NCBI RefSeq assembly: GCF_000455345.1 | Contig: NZ_HG315690.1 | Location: 1,191,742 to 1,255,741 of the forward strand | Direction of reading: 5' to 3' | From: Halopiger goleimassiliensis | GTDB taxonomy: Archaea > Halobacteriota > Halobacteria > Halobacteriales > Natrialbaceae | Length of the DNA: 64,000 nt | Part shown: positions 40,472-49,942 of the stretch, piece by piece | How positions within the stretch are numbered: position 1 is the first letter of the stretch | Layout of the letters: each line of letters starts with the position of its first letter | The notes under the pieces: model-generated | The model's input: only the letters and a program-made list of their open reading frames with translations | Database searches by the model: none | Told to the model about the DNA's origin: nothing | Program-made: the position numbers and the translations under genes

Positions 40472-41299
40472 CTACTCCCCGCCGCCCTGCATGAGCAGCT
40501 GGATCTCCTCGTCCTCGGCGAGCACCTCGGGGTCGCCGCTGTCGACGATCTCGCCGCGCTCGATCACGTACATCCGGTCGACGATCTCGGGCACGTGGCT
40601 CGCGTTCGACTCCGCGACCAGCACCGAGATGTCCCGGTCGATGATCTCCCGGAGGTACGTCTTGAGGTTCTCGACGACGACCGGGGCCAGCCCCTCGAGC
40701 GGTTCGTCGAGGATGAGCAGGTCCGGCTTGAGCGCCAGCGCGCGGCCGATGGCGGTCATCTTGCCCTGGCCGCCGCTCAGGTTCTGGACCTCGGCGTCGC
40801 GGCGGTCCTCGAGTTCCGTGAACAGGTCGAAGACGTCCTCGACGACGGCGTCCTCGTTTCTGATCCCGCGGGCGTCGCCGGCGGTCCAGATGGGGAGGCG
40901 GACGTTCTCCTCGACGGTCATCCCCGTGAACAGGTCGCGGTTCTCGGGCTGGTAGCCGATGCCGCGTTTGGGGATCAGTTCCGGCCGCAGGTCGAGCAGT
41001 TCCTCGCCCTTGAACCGGATCGAGCCGCTCGCGACGGGCGTCAACCCCATGATCGAGCGGAACGTCGAGGTCTTGCCGGCCCCGTTGCGACCGACCAGGG
41101 CGACGGCCTCGCCGTGACCGACCTCGAGGTCGAGGCCGTGGGTGACCTCGAACCCCTCGACCAGCGCCGAGAGGTTCCCGACCTCGAGCAGCGGTTCGGC
41201 GTCCGACCCGGCGGGGGTCGCCGCGTCGGCACCGGCACCTGCGTTGGCGGTAGCCTCTCCGTCGTCCCCGCTGTGGGGGCCGCGCTCGTCGGCGCTCAT
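40472..41299 (-). CDS. livF: Branched-chain amino acid ABC transporter, ATP-binding protein LivF
   Basis: A 275-residue ATPase. The Walker A is VALVGRNGAGKTSTFRSIMG, the signature QNLSGGQGKMTAIGRAL, and the Walker B LLILDEPLEGLAP. The first ~35 residues are a low-complexity extension rich in A, G and D, unusual for LivF. The rest is normal. It is the last gene of the importer operon and overlaps livG by 4 nt (ATGA). Substrate class is inferred from the whole operon. Confidence 0.88.
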   Translation of the reverse strand: MSADERGPHSGDDGEATANAGAGADAATPAGSDAEPLLEVGNLSALVEGFEVTHGLDLEVGHGEAVALVGRNGAGKTSTFRSIMGLTPVASGSIRFKGEELLDLRPELIPKRGIGYQPENRDLFTGMTVEENVRLPIWTAGDARGIRNEDAVVEDVFDLFTELEDRRDAEVQNLSGGQGKMTAIGRALALKPDLLILDEPLEGLAPVVVENLKTYLREIIDRDISVLVAESNASHVPEIVDRMYVIERGEIVDSGDPEVLAEDEEIQLLMQGGGE

Positions 41300-42078
41300 T
41301 CGTCCACCCCCAGCAGGACCCGCCGGAGTTCCGAATCGGTCTCGAGCAGCGAGGGATCGCCCTCGCGGAAGACCCGACCCTCGTGGAGGACGACGAGCCG
41401 ATCCGCGTACTCCTTGACGAGGTCCATGTCGTGTTCGATCGTCACCGTGGTCACGTCGTCGGCCTCGCTGGCCTCGACGATGGTCTCGATGACGTACTCC
41501 TTCTCCCGGGTGGCGACGCCCGAGGTGGGTTCGTCTAACAGCAGGTAGTTCGGATCCAGCCCGAACGACATCGCCACGTCGAGCAGCTTTCGGTCGCCGT
41601 GGGGCAGCGTCTCGGCGACCTCGTGCTGGATATCGGCGAGCCGGAACCGCTCGAGGAGGTCGTCGACCGTCTCCTCGACCGCCTCGTGGCCGTCGTCGAC
41701 CGTCCGCATGCTCAGGGTCTTCCCGTACCGCGAGAGGACCGCGACCCGGACGTTCTCCCGGACGGTCATCTCCTCGAAGACGTGGACGATCTGGAAGCTC
41801 CGGACCAGGCCGGAGCGGACCCGTTCCGCGGGCGGGACGTTCGTGATCTCGCGCTCGACGCGCTCGCCGTTCCCGCCCGCCACTTTCTCGTGGACGACGA
41901 CCTCGCCCCGGTCGGGTTCCAGCAGGCCGGTCAGCAGGTTGACCAGCGTGGTCTTGCCGGCCCCGTTGGGGCCGACGATGAAGACCATCTCGCCTTCGGT
42001 CTCCCCGAACCGGACGGAGACGTCGTCGGTCGCGCGCAGTTCGCCGAACTCCTTGCGTAACTCGCGTGCTTCGAGCAT
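41296..42078 (-). CDS. livG: Branched-chain amino acid ABC transporter, ATP-binding protein LivG
   Basis: A 260-residue ATPase with MVFIVGPNGAGKTTLVNLLT (Walker A), HEVAETLPHGDRKLLDVAMS (signature region, degenerate as is normal for LivG) and NYLLLDEPTSGVA (Walker B). It pairs with LivF to power the importer. One base separates it from livM and it overlaps livF by 4 nt, so the operon is tightly coupled. Confidence 0.9.
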   Translation of the reverse strand: MLEARELRKEFGELRATDDVSVRFGETEGEMVFIVGPNGAGKTTLVNLLTGLLEPDRGEVVVHEKVAGGNGERVEREITNVPPAERVRSGLVRSFQIVHVFEEMTVRENVRVAVLSRYGKTLSMRTVDDGHEAVEETVDDLLERFRLADIQHEVAETLPHGDRKLLDVAMSFGLDPNYLLLDEPTSGVATREKEYVIETIVEASEADDVTTVTIEHDMDLVKEYADRLVVLHEGRVFREGDPSLLETDSELRRVLLGVDE

Positions 42079-42079
42079 C

Positions 42080-43222
42080 TCAGTTCACCCCGAAGATGAT
42101 GATTCGAACCGTCGTGATCGCGCGGGTGAGACCGTTCCTGATCGACCGGACGACCCGTGCGAGGTCCTCCCGGACGAGACCGGGATCGCGCGTTCGGCGC
42201 TCGAGGCCGCTGCCGAGCATCGGCAGCGAGCCGAGGATCCCCTGTGGGAGGAAGAAGACGACGACCAGCAGAACGAGCCCGGTCAGCGCGTGGTAGTACT
42301 CCACGGAGAACCGGGCCAGTCGCAGCAGGTAGACGAGGACTATTCCGCCGACGATCGGCCCGGCGAGCGTGTTGAGACCGCCGAGGATCGCCATGAACAG
42401 GATCTCGCCGGAGACGAAGACGTACAACACCGGCTCCGGCCGGACGTGCAGTTGGACCATCCCGAACAGGCCGCCGGCCAGGCCGCCGTAGAGCCCCGAG
42501 AGCGTGAACGCGATCCAGACGTACTTCTCGACGGGGATGCCGACGAACCGCGCCCGCGTGCGGTTCTGCCCGATGGCGTCGAGCGCCCGGCCGAACGGCG
42601 AGTTGATCAGATTCCAGGTGGCGAGCAGGGCGATCACCAGAAGGACGATGGTGAGGTAGTACAGCAGGAGGTCGTACGCGGTCGTCCCCAGCGTGAGGCC
42701 GAACAGGTCCGGCGGGTTCAGCCCGTCCGGGCGGACGCGAAGCCCGTCGCTGTAGTTGAAGAACTCGCTCTGGATGACGAACGCGAACAGGACCTGGTTG
42801 AACGCCAGCGTCAGCAACGCGAAGTAGATGTCGAGATAGCCCGCCACCAGGTAGCCGACCAGCAGCGCCAGCAGCGCCCCGACGGCGACCGCCGCCGCGA
42901 GCAACAGGAGGCCGCTCGAGACGTCGTAGTGGGAGGCCAGCACGGCGGCGGTGTAGGCCCCGGCACCGAAGAACGCGGCGTGGCCGAAGGAGACGAGTTC
43001 GGTGTGCCGGAGCAGGAGATTCAGCCCGAGCGCGGCGATGCCGAACAGGATCCCCTGGTGGAAGACCGCGAACGACAACGGCGTGAGACGAGCGATGTCG
43101 GGGACGGCAAGGAGGAACGCGATTCCCAGCACCGCCAGGAGCGCCTGACTCCTGGTGAGTTCCATGCCGGCAGCCAACCGCAGGTGGGTCTCGCCGTCGC
43201 GGTCGACGAGGAACCGACTCAT
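42080..43222 (-). CDS. livM: Branched-chain amino acid ABC transporter, permease LivM
   Basis: A 380-residue permease with about nine to ten membrane segments. The family features GIAALGLNLLLRHTELVSFG near residue 85 and SPFGRALDAIGQNRTRARFVG with GGLNTLAGPIVGGIV are visible. The first ~30 residues and the C-terminal ~60 are cytoplasmic. It overlaps livH by 4 nt (ATGA). Confidence 0.9.
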   Translation of the reverse strand: MSRFLVDRDGETHLRLAAGMELTRSQALLAVLGIAFLLAVPDIARLTPLSFAVFHQGILFGIAALGLNLLLRHTELVSFGHAAFFGAGAYTAAVLASHYDVSSGLLLLAAAVAVGALLALLVGYLVAGYLDIYFALLTLAFNQVLFAFVIQSEFFNYSDGLRVRPDGLNPPDLFGLTLGTTAYDLLLYYLTIVLLVIALLATWNLINSPFGRALDAIGQNRTRARFVGIPVEKYVWIAFTLSGLYGGLAGGLFGMVQLHVRPEPVLYVFVSGEILFMAILGGLNTLAGPIVGGIVLVYLLRLARFSVEYYHALTGLVLLVVVFFLPQGILGSLPMLGSGLERRTRDPGLVREDLARVVRSIRNGLTRAITTVRIIIFGVN

Positions 43223-44205
43223 TCGATCTCACCCCACGTGCCGTACAGTCCCTCGGGTCTGACCAGCAGGATGGCCACCATCAGGAGAAACGGCGCTGCC
43301 AGCTCGAGTTGCGGGTAGTACGGCGTCACGACCCGGCTGGTGACGCCGACCAGCAACGCGCCGACGAGCGCACCCTTCAGGCTGCCGAGGCCGCCGATGA
43401 CGATCACGACGAACGACAGCACCAGCGGGTCCAGGCCCATCTCGAGGTAGGCCGTGCGCGGCCCGACGTTGGCCATCGCGCCGCCGAAGCCGGCGAAGAA
43501 CGCGCCCATCGCGAACACGAGCGTGAACACGCGGTCGGTGCTGACGCCGATCGCGGTCGACATCTCCCGGTTGATCGCCGTCGCGCGGACGATACGGCCG
43601 GTCTTCGTCCGGTCGAAGAACCAGAGCAGCCAGGCGAAGACGGCCAGCCCGACCAGGATGACGATGACGTTGTACGACGGGTAGCTGACGCCGACGAGTT
43701 CCGTCGTCGGAATGGCGTTGAGGTGCCGGAAGACACCCGGATCGACCGGCGACGGTCCCCAGACGAACTTCATCACGTCGACCAGCACGAGCAACAGCCC
43801 GTAGGTCAACAGTAACTGGTAGACCTCGTCGCGGTCGTAGATCGGCCTGACGAACACCGCCTCGATGGCCCCGCCAACCGGTAGCAACACCGCGGCGGCG
43901 GCAAGCGCGCCCGCGAGGACGACGATCCCGAAGATCACCGTCGTCACCGTGTCCGTCGGTCTCGCGATCAGACCGGTCAGGAAGCCGACGACGCTGAACA
44001 CGGCAAATGCGCCCAGTGCGTACAGTTCGCCGTGCGCGAGGTTGAGCACGCCCAGGACGCCGAAGATGATCGTCAGCCCGGAGGCGATCATGAAGAGGAT
44101 GAATCCGTAGTAGACGCCGTTGAGCGCGTGGCGGACGAGCGCCCCGTCGACGAGGGCGGGCGCTACCGAGTCGAGCGCCGTGACGGCGGCGAGCGACCCG
44201 AACAT
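43219..44205 (-). CDS. livH: Branched-chain amino acid ABC transporter, permease LivH
   Basis: A 328-residue permease with eight or more membrane segments. Motifs include NGVYYGFILFMIASGLTIIF, GVLNLAHGELYALGAFAVFS, TAINREMSTAIGVSTDRVFT and VIVIGGLGSLKGALVGALLV, all typical of LivH/UrtB permeases. It follows the substrate-binding protein gene by 92 nt and overlaps livM. The UrtB (urea) alternative is not excluded by sequence alone. Confidence 0.9.
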   Translation of the reverse strand: MFGSLAAVTALDSVAPALVDGALVRHALNGVYYGFILFMIASGLTIIFGVLGVLNLAHGELYALGAFAVFSVVGFLTGLIARPTDTVTTVIFGIVVLAGALAAAAVLLPVGGAIEAVFVRPIYDRDEVYQLLLTYGLLLVLVDVMKFVWGPSPVDPGVFRHLNAIPTTELVGVSYPSYNVIVILVGLAVFAWLLWFFDRTKTGRIVRATAINREMSTAIGVSTDRVFTLVFAMGAFFAGFGGAMANVGPRTAYLEMGLDPLVLSFVVIVIGGLGSLKGALVGALLVGVTSRVVTPYYPQLELAAPFLLMVAILLVRPEGLYGTWGEIE

Positions 44206-44297
44206 GGCTATCGCCTCCGCGTGCCGGCCGCGTCGATCCGTCCGTCATCCGGTGGAAGTCGTAGTGTCATGGATACGTGACAGGATACTCGCGTCGG

Positions 44298-45587
44298 TCA
44301 CCAGCCGCCGATCCAGTCCCGCGAGGTTTCACCCGGCGGCGGCGACACGTCTTCCGGCGGGAACACCGCGACGTCCTCGAGGATCGCGGCGTCGTACTCG
44401 TCCGACCAGGCCAGTTCGCCGAAGTGGGCGTTCGAGTAACACTGGTGGTCCGACGCCATGGTGTGATAGCCCGCGGGCGTGAAGAACCCGTGATTCTCCA
44501 GCACCGTCGCGAGTTCGTCCTGTTCGGGCCACCGGCCCAGCAGGTCGACGGCCGTCTCGGCGGCCGTCGCCCACGCCGTGACGGCCCCGTAACCGCTCAT
44601 GAAGTGGGCCGTTGGGACGACCCCGTACTCCGACTGGACCTCCTCGAGCAGGTCCGCGGCGGGAGCCCACTGGTCGGTGTCGGGCTGGTCCCAGTAGAAG
44701 TTCCGCGATCCCGAGTAGATCGGCCCGTCGACGAGGTCCTCGCTCATGTCGTTGGCCGACCCGTACAGGACGGGACCGACCAGCAGTTCGACGTTGTCGA
44801 ACAGGTCGTTGGCCTGTCCCTGCTCGAGTAACAGCGTCGCGTCGCCGCCCCAGGCGCTCGAGAACAGCACGTCGGGCTCCTCGCTGTTGACCTCGGTGAT
44901 ATGCGAGGACATGTCGTCGGCTTCCAGATCCGGAAAGCCGCTGTACAACTCCTCGGCCCCCGTGAGCTGTTCGATCCCCAGCGAGAAGAGATCCATCTCG
45001 TCCTGCCCGAACGCGTAGTTGGGGTTAATCCCGGCGTAGGTCTCGATCCCGTCGGCACCGAGGACCTCGACCGCCTGGTTGACCGCCGCGAGCGCCTCCA
45101 TCACGTCGTGGTTCTGGAACCGGAACGAGTAGGTGACGTCCGTGAAGTCCTCCTCGTACAGCGTCGTCACCGTCCCGTCGGTCGCCACGTTGATGACGCC
45201 CTGGTCCTCGATCTCGGGAACCATCTCCTCGTGCCCGCCGCTCGAGATCGGCCCGAACGTGACGTCTTTCCCCTGCTCGACGAACTGCCGGTAGTTGTCG
45301 AGGTGTTCGTCCCCCTCGTTGATGACGTCGAGTTCGATCTGCCGCCCGGCGACGCCGCCGTTCTCGTTGATGCGCCGGACCGCCGTCTCGGCCCCGTACT
45401 CGGCCTGAATCCCCAGTACCGACGCGGCACCCTCGGTGAACGTCTGCAAGCCGGCCTCGATCGGCTCGTCCGGGACGTCACCCTCGGTCGTCCCGTCCTC
45501 CTCGTCTTCCAGCAGTTCCGCACAGCCGGCCAGCGCGACCGCGACGGCCGAGCCGCCGACTAGCTTCAACATCGTTCGTCTGTCCAT
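44298..45587 (-). CDS. ABC transporter substrate-binding lipoprotein (branched-chain amino acid type)
   Basis: A 429-residue periplasmic-binding-protein-fold lipoprotein. The signal MDRRTMLKLVGGSAVAVALA ends in the lipobox VALAGC, so it is anchored outside the membrane. The body is a type I binding fold (GIQAEYGAETAVRRINENGG, FGPISSGGHEEMVPEIEDQG). It delivers the substrate to LivHMGF. I chose the ATG at 45587 because the signal starts there. The exact ligand (amino acid, amide or other) cannot be read from the sequence. Confidence 0.9.
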   Translation of the reverse strand: MDRRTMLKLVGGSAVAVALAGCAELLEDEEDGTTEGDVPDEPIEAGLQTFTEGAASVLGIQAEYGAETAVRRINENGGVAGRQIELDVINEGDEHLDNYRQFVEQGKDVTFGPISSGGHEEMVPEIEDQGVINVATDGTVTTLYEEDFTDVTYSFRFQNHDVMEALAAVNQAVEVLGADGIETYAGINPNYAFGQDEMDLFSLGIEQLTGAEELYSGFPDLEADDMSSHITEVNSEEPDVLFSSAWGGDATLLLEQGQANDLFDNVELLVGPVLYGSANDMSEDLVDGPIYSGSRNFYWDQPDTDQWAPAADLLEEVQSEYGVVPTAHFMSGYGAVTAWATAAETAVDLLGRWPEQDELATVLENHGFFTPAGYHTMASDHQCYSNAHFGELAWSDEYDAAILEDVAVFPPEDVSPPPGETSRDWIGGW

Positions 45588-45957
45588 ACCCTCGTCCGAC
45601 CCTGCGGTTGGAACGGCCCTCATAGTGTATCTCACCGTGCTGGATGGTGCCTATTGACGTGGTCCGTAACTCACCAAGTAAACTGATGTAGATATGTTAA
45701 CCCATTCGCAGAACTTTACCAATTTCTGGAAGAAATAACAGACGTAATTGTTGTTGTGTTGGTTCATTGGAGAGGACTAGTCGAACCGTGGTGGTGTATT
45801 GGAGAAGGAGGTCGAACCTCGACTCGAGGCCGGAGAACAGGTAGCGGCGTCCGTGCAGTCGCCGCACGCGATCGCGTCACTCTCGCCGCCCAGACGTACC
45901 AATTCGACTAGCTGTGTCTGACGTACGTTTATGTGGCACGGACTGTCCCTAGAGCAT
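45588..45957. other. AT-rich divergent promoter region
   Basis: About 370 bases between the importer operon and the coiled-coil/SMC operon. The part at 45650-45760 is distinctly AT-rich (GATATGTTAACCC, TTCTGGAAGAAATAAC) and probably holds the importer promoter and regulator sites. TTTATG at ~45929 is a TATA-like box 27-29 nt before the next gene's ATG. A minus-strand frame with CGDC and TC residues is noted but not called. Confidence 0.5.
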
Positions 45958-46257
45958 ATGTCGAACAACCGCGTCGAGCAACTCGAATCGACGGTTGCGG
46001 AACTCGAGTCGACGGTAGAGGGGCTGACGGACGAACTCATCGAAGCCAAAGAGCGGATTCGCGTTCTCGAGGCCGAACTCGACGCCGAGACGCCGACGCG
46101 CGTTCCCGATCGGCGTAACGAAAGCGAAGAGGAGGAACGGGCGGAGGCCGACCCCGACGAGGTCGCCGAGGCCGCCGAGGCCGCGACCGACGTCGACGGC
46201 GAGAGTACCGGCGACGAAGCGGAAGACTCAGTAGGCGACGACATCATCGTCGCGTAA
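45958..46257 (+). CDS. Acidic coiled-coil protein preceding smc (DUF7518-like)
   Basis: A 99-residue protein. Residues ~3-48 form a strong coiled coil (VEQLESTVAELESTVEGLTD, then LIEAKERIRVLEAELD); the rest is disordered and acidic. From memory, a small coiled-coil family (DUF7518) precedes smc in haloarchaea. The ATG at 45958 lies ~28 nt after a TATA-like TTTATG, so the mRNA is probably leaderless. The 97-nt gap to smc allows cotranscription. It might work with the SMC complex, but that is inferred from position. Confidence 0.75.
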   Translation: MSNNRVEQLESTVAELESTVEGLTDELIEAKERIRVLEAELDAETPTRVPDRRNESEEEERAEADPDEVAEAAEAATDVDGESTGDEAEDSVGDDIIVA

Positions 46258-46354
46258 GGAGACGGCGGAACGCCCCCCACCGGGTCCGGTCGCCGGACCC
46301 GGCCCGACGTCAGCCCGTTGCCGTCCGCCGGACTACGGAGGACTCGAGGCGAGA

Positions 46355-49300
46355 ATGTACATCAAGGCAGTCGTTCTGGACAACTTCAAGAGCTTCGGAC
46401 GGAAGACGAGGATTCCGTTCTACGAGGATTTCACCGTCATCACCGGCCCCAACGGCTCGGGCAAGTCGAACATCATCGACGCCGTGCTGTTCGCGCTGGG
46501 GCTGGCCCGGACCCGCGGGATCCGCGCCGAGAAACTGACCGACCTCATCTACAACCCCGGCCACGAGGACGGCTCGAGCAGCGCCGGTCCTCGCGAGGCG
46601 ACCGTCGAGGTCGTCCTCGACAACAGCGACGACACGCTCGATCGGACGCAGGTCGTCAACGCCGCCGGCAGCGAGGACGTCGGCGACGTCGACGAGATCC
46701 GCATCCGCCGCCGCGTCAAGGAGACCGAAGACAACTACTACTCCTACTACTACCTCAACGACCGCTCGGTCAACCTCTCGGACATCCAGGACCTGCTCGC
46801 CCAGGCCGGGGTCACGCCCGAGGGGTACAACGTCGTCATGCAGGGCGACGTCACCGAGATCATCAACATGACGCCCCACGCCCGGCGGGAGATCATCGAC
46901 GAGATCGCCGGCGTGGCGGAGTTCGACGCGAAGAAGGAGGACGCCTTCGAGGAACTGGAAACCGTCGAGGAACGGATCGACGAAGCGACGCTGCGCATCG
47001 AGGAGAAACGCGACCGCCTCGAACAACTGGAAGACGAGCGCCGAACCGCCCTCCGATATCGCCGCCTGCGCGACGAGAAGGAGGAGTACGAGGGCTACAA
47101 GAAGGCCAGCGAACTCGAGGAGAAGCGCGAGGAACTCGCAGCCGCCGAGGAGACGGTCGACGAACTCGCCGCCGAACTCGAGGACCTCCAGCGCGAACTC
47201 GACGAACGGCAGGGGAAAGTCGTCCGCCTGCAGGAGGACCTCGAAGATCTGAACGCCGAGATCGAACGCAAGGGCGAGGACGAACAGCTCCGGATCAAAA
47301 GCGAGATCGAGGAGCTGAAAGGCGACGTCTCGCGGCTCGAGGACAAGATCGAGGCCAGCGAGGAACAGATCGAGGACGCCGAGGGTACCCGTCGCGAGGC
47401 GTTCGTCCAGATCGACCGCAAGCAGGAGGAGATCGAGGAGCTCGAGGACGAGATGCGCGAGCACAAACTCGAGAAGGCCTCGATCAAGACCGAGATCCAG
47501 GAACGCGAGCAGGAGCGCGACGAGCTGGAAGCCGAGATCGAAGCCGTCGACACCGAGTTCGACGAGCTGAAGGCCGAACTCGCCGAGCGCAAGGACGACC
47601 TCGAGGAAGCCAAGACCGAGAAGAACGACCTCCAGCGCGAGCAGGACCGCCTGCTCGACGAGGCCCGCCGGCGCTCGAACGAGATCAGCGAGAAAGAAAA
47701 CGCGATCGAGGAGAAGCGCGAGTCGATCCCGGACCTCGAGCAACAGCGGTCGGACCTGGAGCGCGAACTCGAGAAGGCGGAGAAGAACCGCGAGAACATC
47801 GCGGGCGTCGTCGACGACCTCAAAAGCGAGAAGCGCCGGATCCAGTCCGACATCGACGAGCTGGACGATAACATCCAGGCGAAACAGCAGGAGTACGCCG
47901 AACTCGAGGCCAACGCCGGCGAGAGCGGCGACTCTTCCTTCGGCCGGGCGGTGACGACGATCCTCAACGCGGGGATCGACGGCGTCCACGGCGCGGTCGC
48001 GCAACTTGGCAACGTCGCGGGCGAGTACGCCGTCGCCTGTGAGACCGCGGCGGGTGGCCGCCTCGCGAACGTGGTCGTCGACGACGACGTCGTCGGCCAG
48101 CAGTGTATCGAGCACCTCAAATCGCGCAACGCGGGCCGGGCGACCTTCCTGCCGCTGACGGACATGAGCCAGCGACGGCTCCCCAACGCGCCGAGCGATC
48201 CGGGGGTCGTCGACTTCGCGTACAACCTCGTCGACTTCGATGACGAGTACGCCGGCGTCTTCTCCTACGTCCTCGGCGACACGCTCGTCGTCGAGGACAT
48301 CGAGACCGCCCGCTCGTATATGGGCGACTATCGGATGGTGACGCTGGATGGCGACCTCGTCGAGAAAAGCGGCGCGATGACCGGCGGCTCCGGCAGCGGC
48401 TCGCGGTACTCCTTTACCGGCGGCGGCGAGGGCCAACTCGAGCGCGTCGCCAAACAGATCACCGAGTTACAGGAAGAGCGCGACTCCCTGCGCGAGGATC
48501 TGCGGGACGTCGAGCAACGGCTCGACGACGCCCGCGACCGCAAGACCGACGCCGCCGACGAGGTTCGTTCGATCGAGAGCGAGATCGACGGCCTCGAGGA
48601 CGAACGCGAGTCGATCGAGAGCGAGATCGAGAAGCTCGAGGACGACCTCGAGGAGCTTCGCGAGGAGCGCGAGTCGGTCGACGAACGGATGAACGAGATC
48701 TCGAACGAGATCGACGAGAAGACCGCCGAGATCGACGCCATCGAGGCCGACATCGACGACCTCGAGACGGAACTGGCGGACTCGAAGATTCCCGAGTTGA
48801 CCGAGCAGATCGAGGAACTCGAACGCGAGATCGACGACCGCGAGGACCGGATCGACGAGATCGACGGCAAACTCAACGAACTCGGCCTCCAGAAGGAGTA
48901 CGCCGAGGACGCCATCGACGACCTCCACGACGACATCGAGGCCGCACAAAATCGCAAGGCCGAACACGAGGAACGGATCGAGGAGTTCGAGGCGACGATC
49001 GAGCGGAAGGAAGCCGAACTCGAGGACAAACGCGAGGCCGTCGAGGAACTCGAAGAAGAGCTGGCGGAACTCAAGGAAGAACGCAGCGACCTCAAGGAGG
49101 AACTCTCGGAGGCGAGAACGAAACGTGATCGGCAGCAGGATCGGGTCAACGCCGTCGAGAGCAAACTCGAGGACAGGCGCGAGCGCGTGAGCGACCTCGA
49201 GTGGGAGATCGAGTCGCTGGAGGCGGAGGTCGGCGACTACGACCCCGAAGACGTGCCCGACCACGACACCGTCCTCGAGATGATCGACCTCCTCGAGAGC

Positions 49301-49942
49301 GATATGGAGGCGATGGAGCCGGTCAACATGCTCGCGATCGACGAGTACGACGAGGTGCGCGCGGACCTCGAGGAGCTCGAGGAGGGGAAGGCGACCCTCG
49401 TCGAGGAGGCCGAGGGGATCCGCGACCGGATCGAGCAGTACGAGACCCAGAAGAAGGAGACGTTCATGGAGGCCTACGAGGCCATCTCCGCGCACTTCAC
49501 CGAGATCTTCGAACAGCTCTCCGAGGGGACCGGCACCCTCCACCTCGAGGACGAGGACGATCCCTTCGAGGGCGGGCTGACGATGAAGGCCCAGCCGGGC
49601 GACAAGCCGATCCAGCGGCTGGACGCGATGTCCGGCGGGGAGAAGTCGCTGACGGCGCTGGCGTTCATCTTCGCGATCCAGCGGCACAACCCCGCGCCCT
49701 TTTACGCGCTGGACGAGGTCGACGCCTTCCTCGACGCCGTCAACGCCGAGCGGATCGGCGAGATGGTCGAGGAACTGGCCGACGAAGCCCAGTTCGTCGT
49801 CGTCTCCCACCGCTCGGCGATGCTCGACCGGTCCCAGCGGGCCATCGGCGTCACGATGCAACAGGACAACGTCAGCGCCGTCACCGGCATCGACCTGAGC
49901 GACGACGGTGCCGACGAAGCGGAGGTGCCAGTGAGTGACTAG
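46355..49942 (+). CDS. smc: Chromosome segregation protein SMC
   Basis: A 1195-residue SMC ATPase. The Walker A, GPNGSGKSN, is at residues 31-39. Long coiled coils flank a hinge at about residues 520-690 (GVHGAVAQLGNVAGEYAVAC, then GDTLVVEDIETARSYM). The C-terminal head has the signature DAMSGGEKSLTALAFIFAIQ and Walker B FYALDEVDAFLDAVNA. It compacts and segregates the chromosome with ScpA. Length and domain order are normal. The ScpA gene overlaps its stop by 8 nt, so expression is coupled. Confidence 0.97.
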   Translation: MYIKAVVLDNFKSFGRKTRIPFYEDFTVITGPNGSGKSNIIDAVLFALGLARTRGIRAEKLTDLIYNPGHEDGSSSAGPREATVEVVLDNSDDTLDRTQVVNAAGSEDVGDVDEIRIRRRVKETEDNYYSYYYLNDRSVNLSDIQDLLAQAGVTPEGYNVVMQGDVTEIINMTPHARREIIDEIAGVAEFDAKKEDAFEELETVEERIDEATLRIEEKRDRLEQLEDERRTALRYRRLRDEKEEYEGYKKASELEEKREELAAAEETVDELAAELEDLQRELDERQGKVVRLQEDLEDLNAEIERKGEDEQLRIKSEIEELKGDVSRLEDKIEASEEQIEDAEGTRREAFVQIDRKQEEIEELEDEMREHKLEKASIKTEIQEREQERDELEAEIEAVDTEFDELKAELAERKDDLEEAKTEKNDLQREQDRLLDEARRRSNEISEKENAIEEKRESIPDLEQQRSDLERELEKAEKNRENIAGVVDDLKSEKRRIQSDIDELDDNIQAKQQEYAELEANAGESGDSSFGRAVTTILNAGIDGVHGAVAQLGNVAGEYAVACETAAGGRLANVVVDDDVVGQQCIEHLKSRNAGRATFLPLTDMSQRRLPNAPSDPGVVDFAYNLVDFDDEYAGVFSYVLGDTLVVEDIETARSYMGDYRMVTLDGDLVEKSGAMTGGSGSGSRYSFTGGGEGQLERVAKQITELQEERDSLREDLRDVEQRLDDARDRKTDAADEVRSIESEIDGLEDERESIESEIEKLEDDLEELREERESVDERMNEISNEIDEKTAEIDAIEADIDDLETELADSKIPELTEQIEELEREIDDREDRIDEIDGKLNELGLQKEYAEDAIDDLHDDIEAAQNRKAEHEERIEEFEATIERKEAELEDKREAVEELEEELAELKEERSDLKEELSEARTKRDRQQDRVNAVESKLEDRRERVSDLEWEIESLEAEVGDYDPEDVPDHDTVLEMIDLLESDMEAMEPVNMLAIDEYDEVRADLEELEEGKATLVEEAEGIRDRIEQYETQKKETFMEAYEAISAHFTEIFEQLSEGTGTLHLEDEDDPFEGGLTMKAQPGDKPIQRLDAMSGGEKSLTALAFIFAIQRHNPAPFYALDEVDAFLDAVNAERIGEMVEELADEAQFVVVSHRSAMLDRSQRAIGVTMQQDNVSAVTGIDLSDDGADEAEVPVSD

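Noticed and set aside
44206-44297. Separate promoter or attenuator between the binding-protein gene and livH
   Set aside because: No clear hairpin or TATA box; the 92-nt gap is compatible with a single operon.
45777-45905. Small minus-strand frame with CGDC and TC residues
   Set aside because: No good start codon, only one partial CxxC pair, and it lies in a divergent promoter region; composition is not clearly coding.
46310-48436. Very long open frame antisense to smc (about 700 codons)
   Set aside because: High GC and acidic codon use on the opposite strand leave antisense frames open; its translation is low-complexity hydrophobic and arginine-rich, while the sense frame is a complete SMC.
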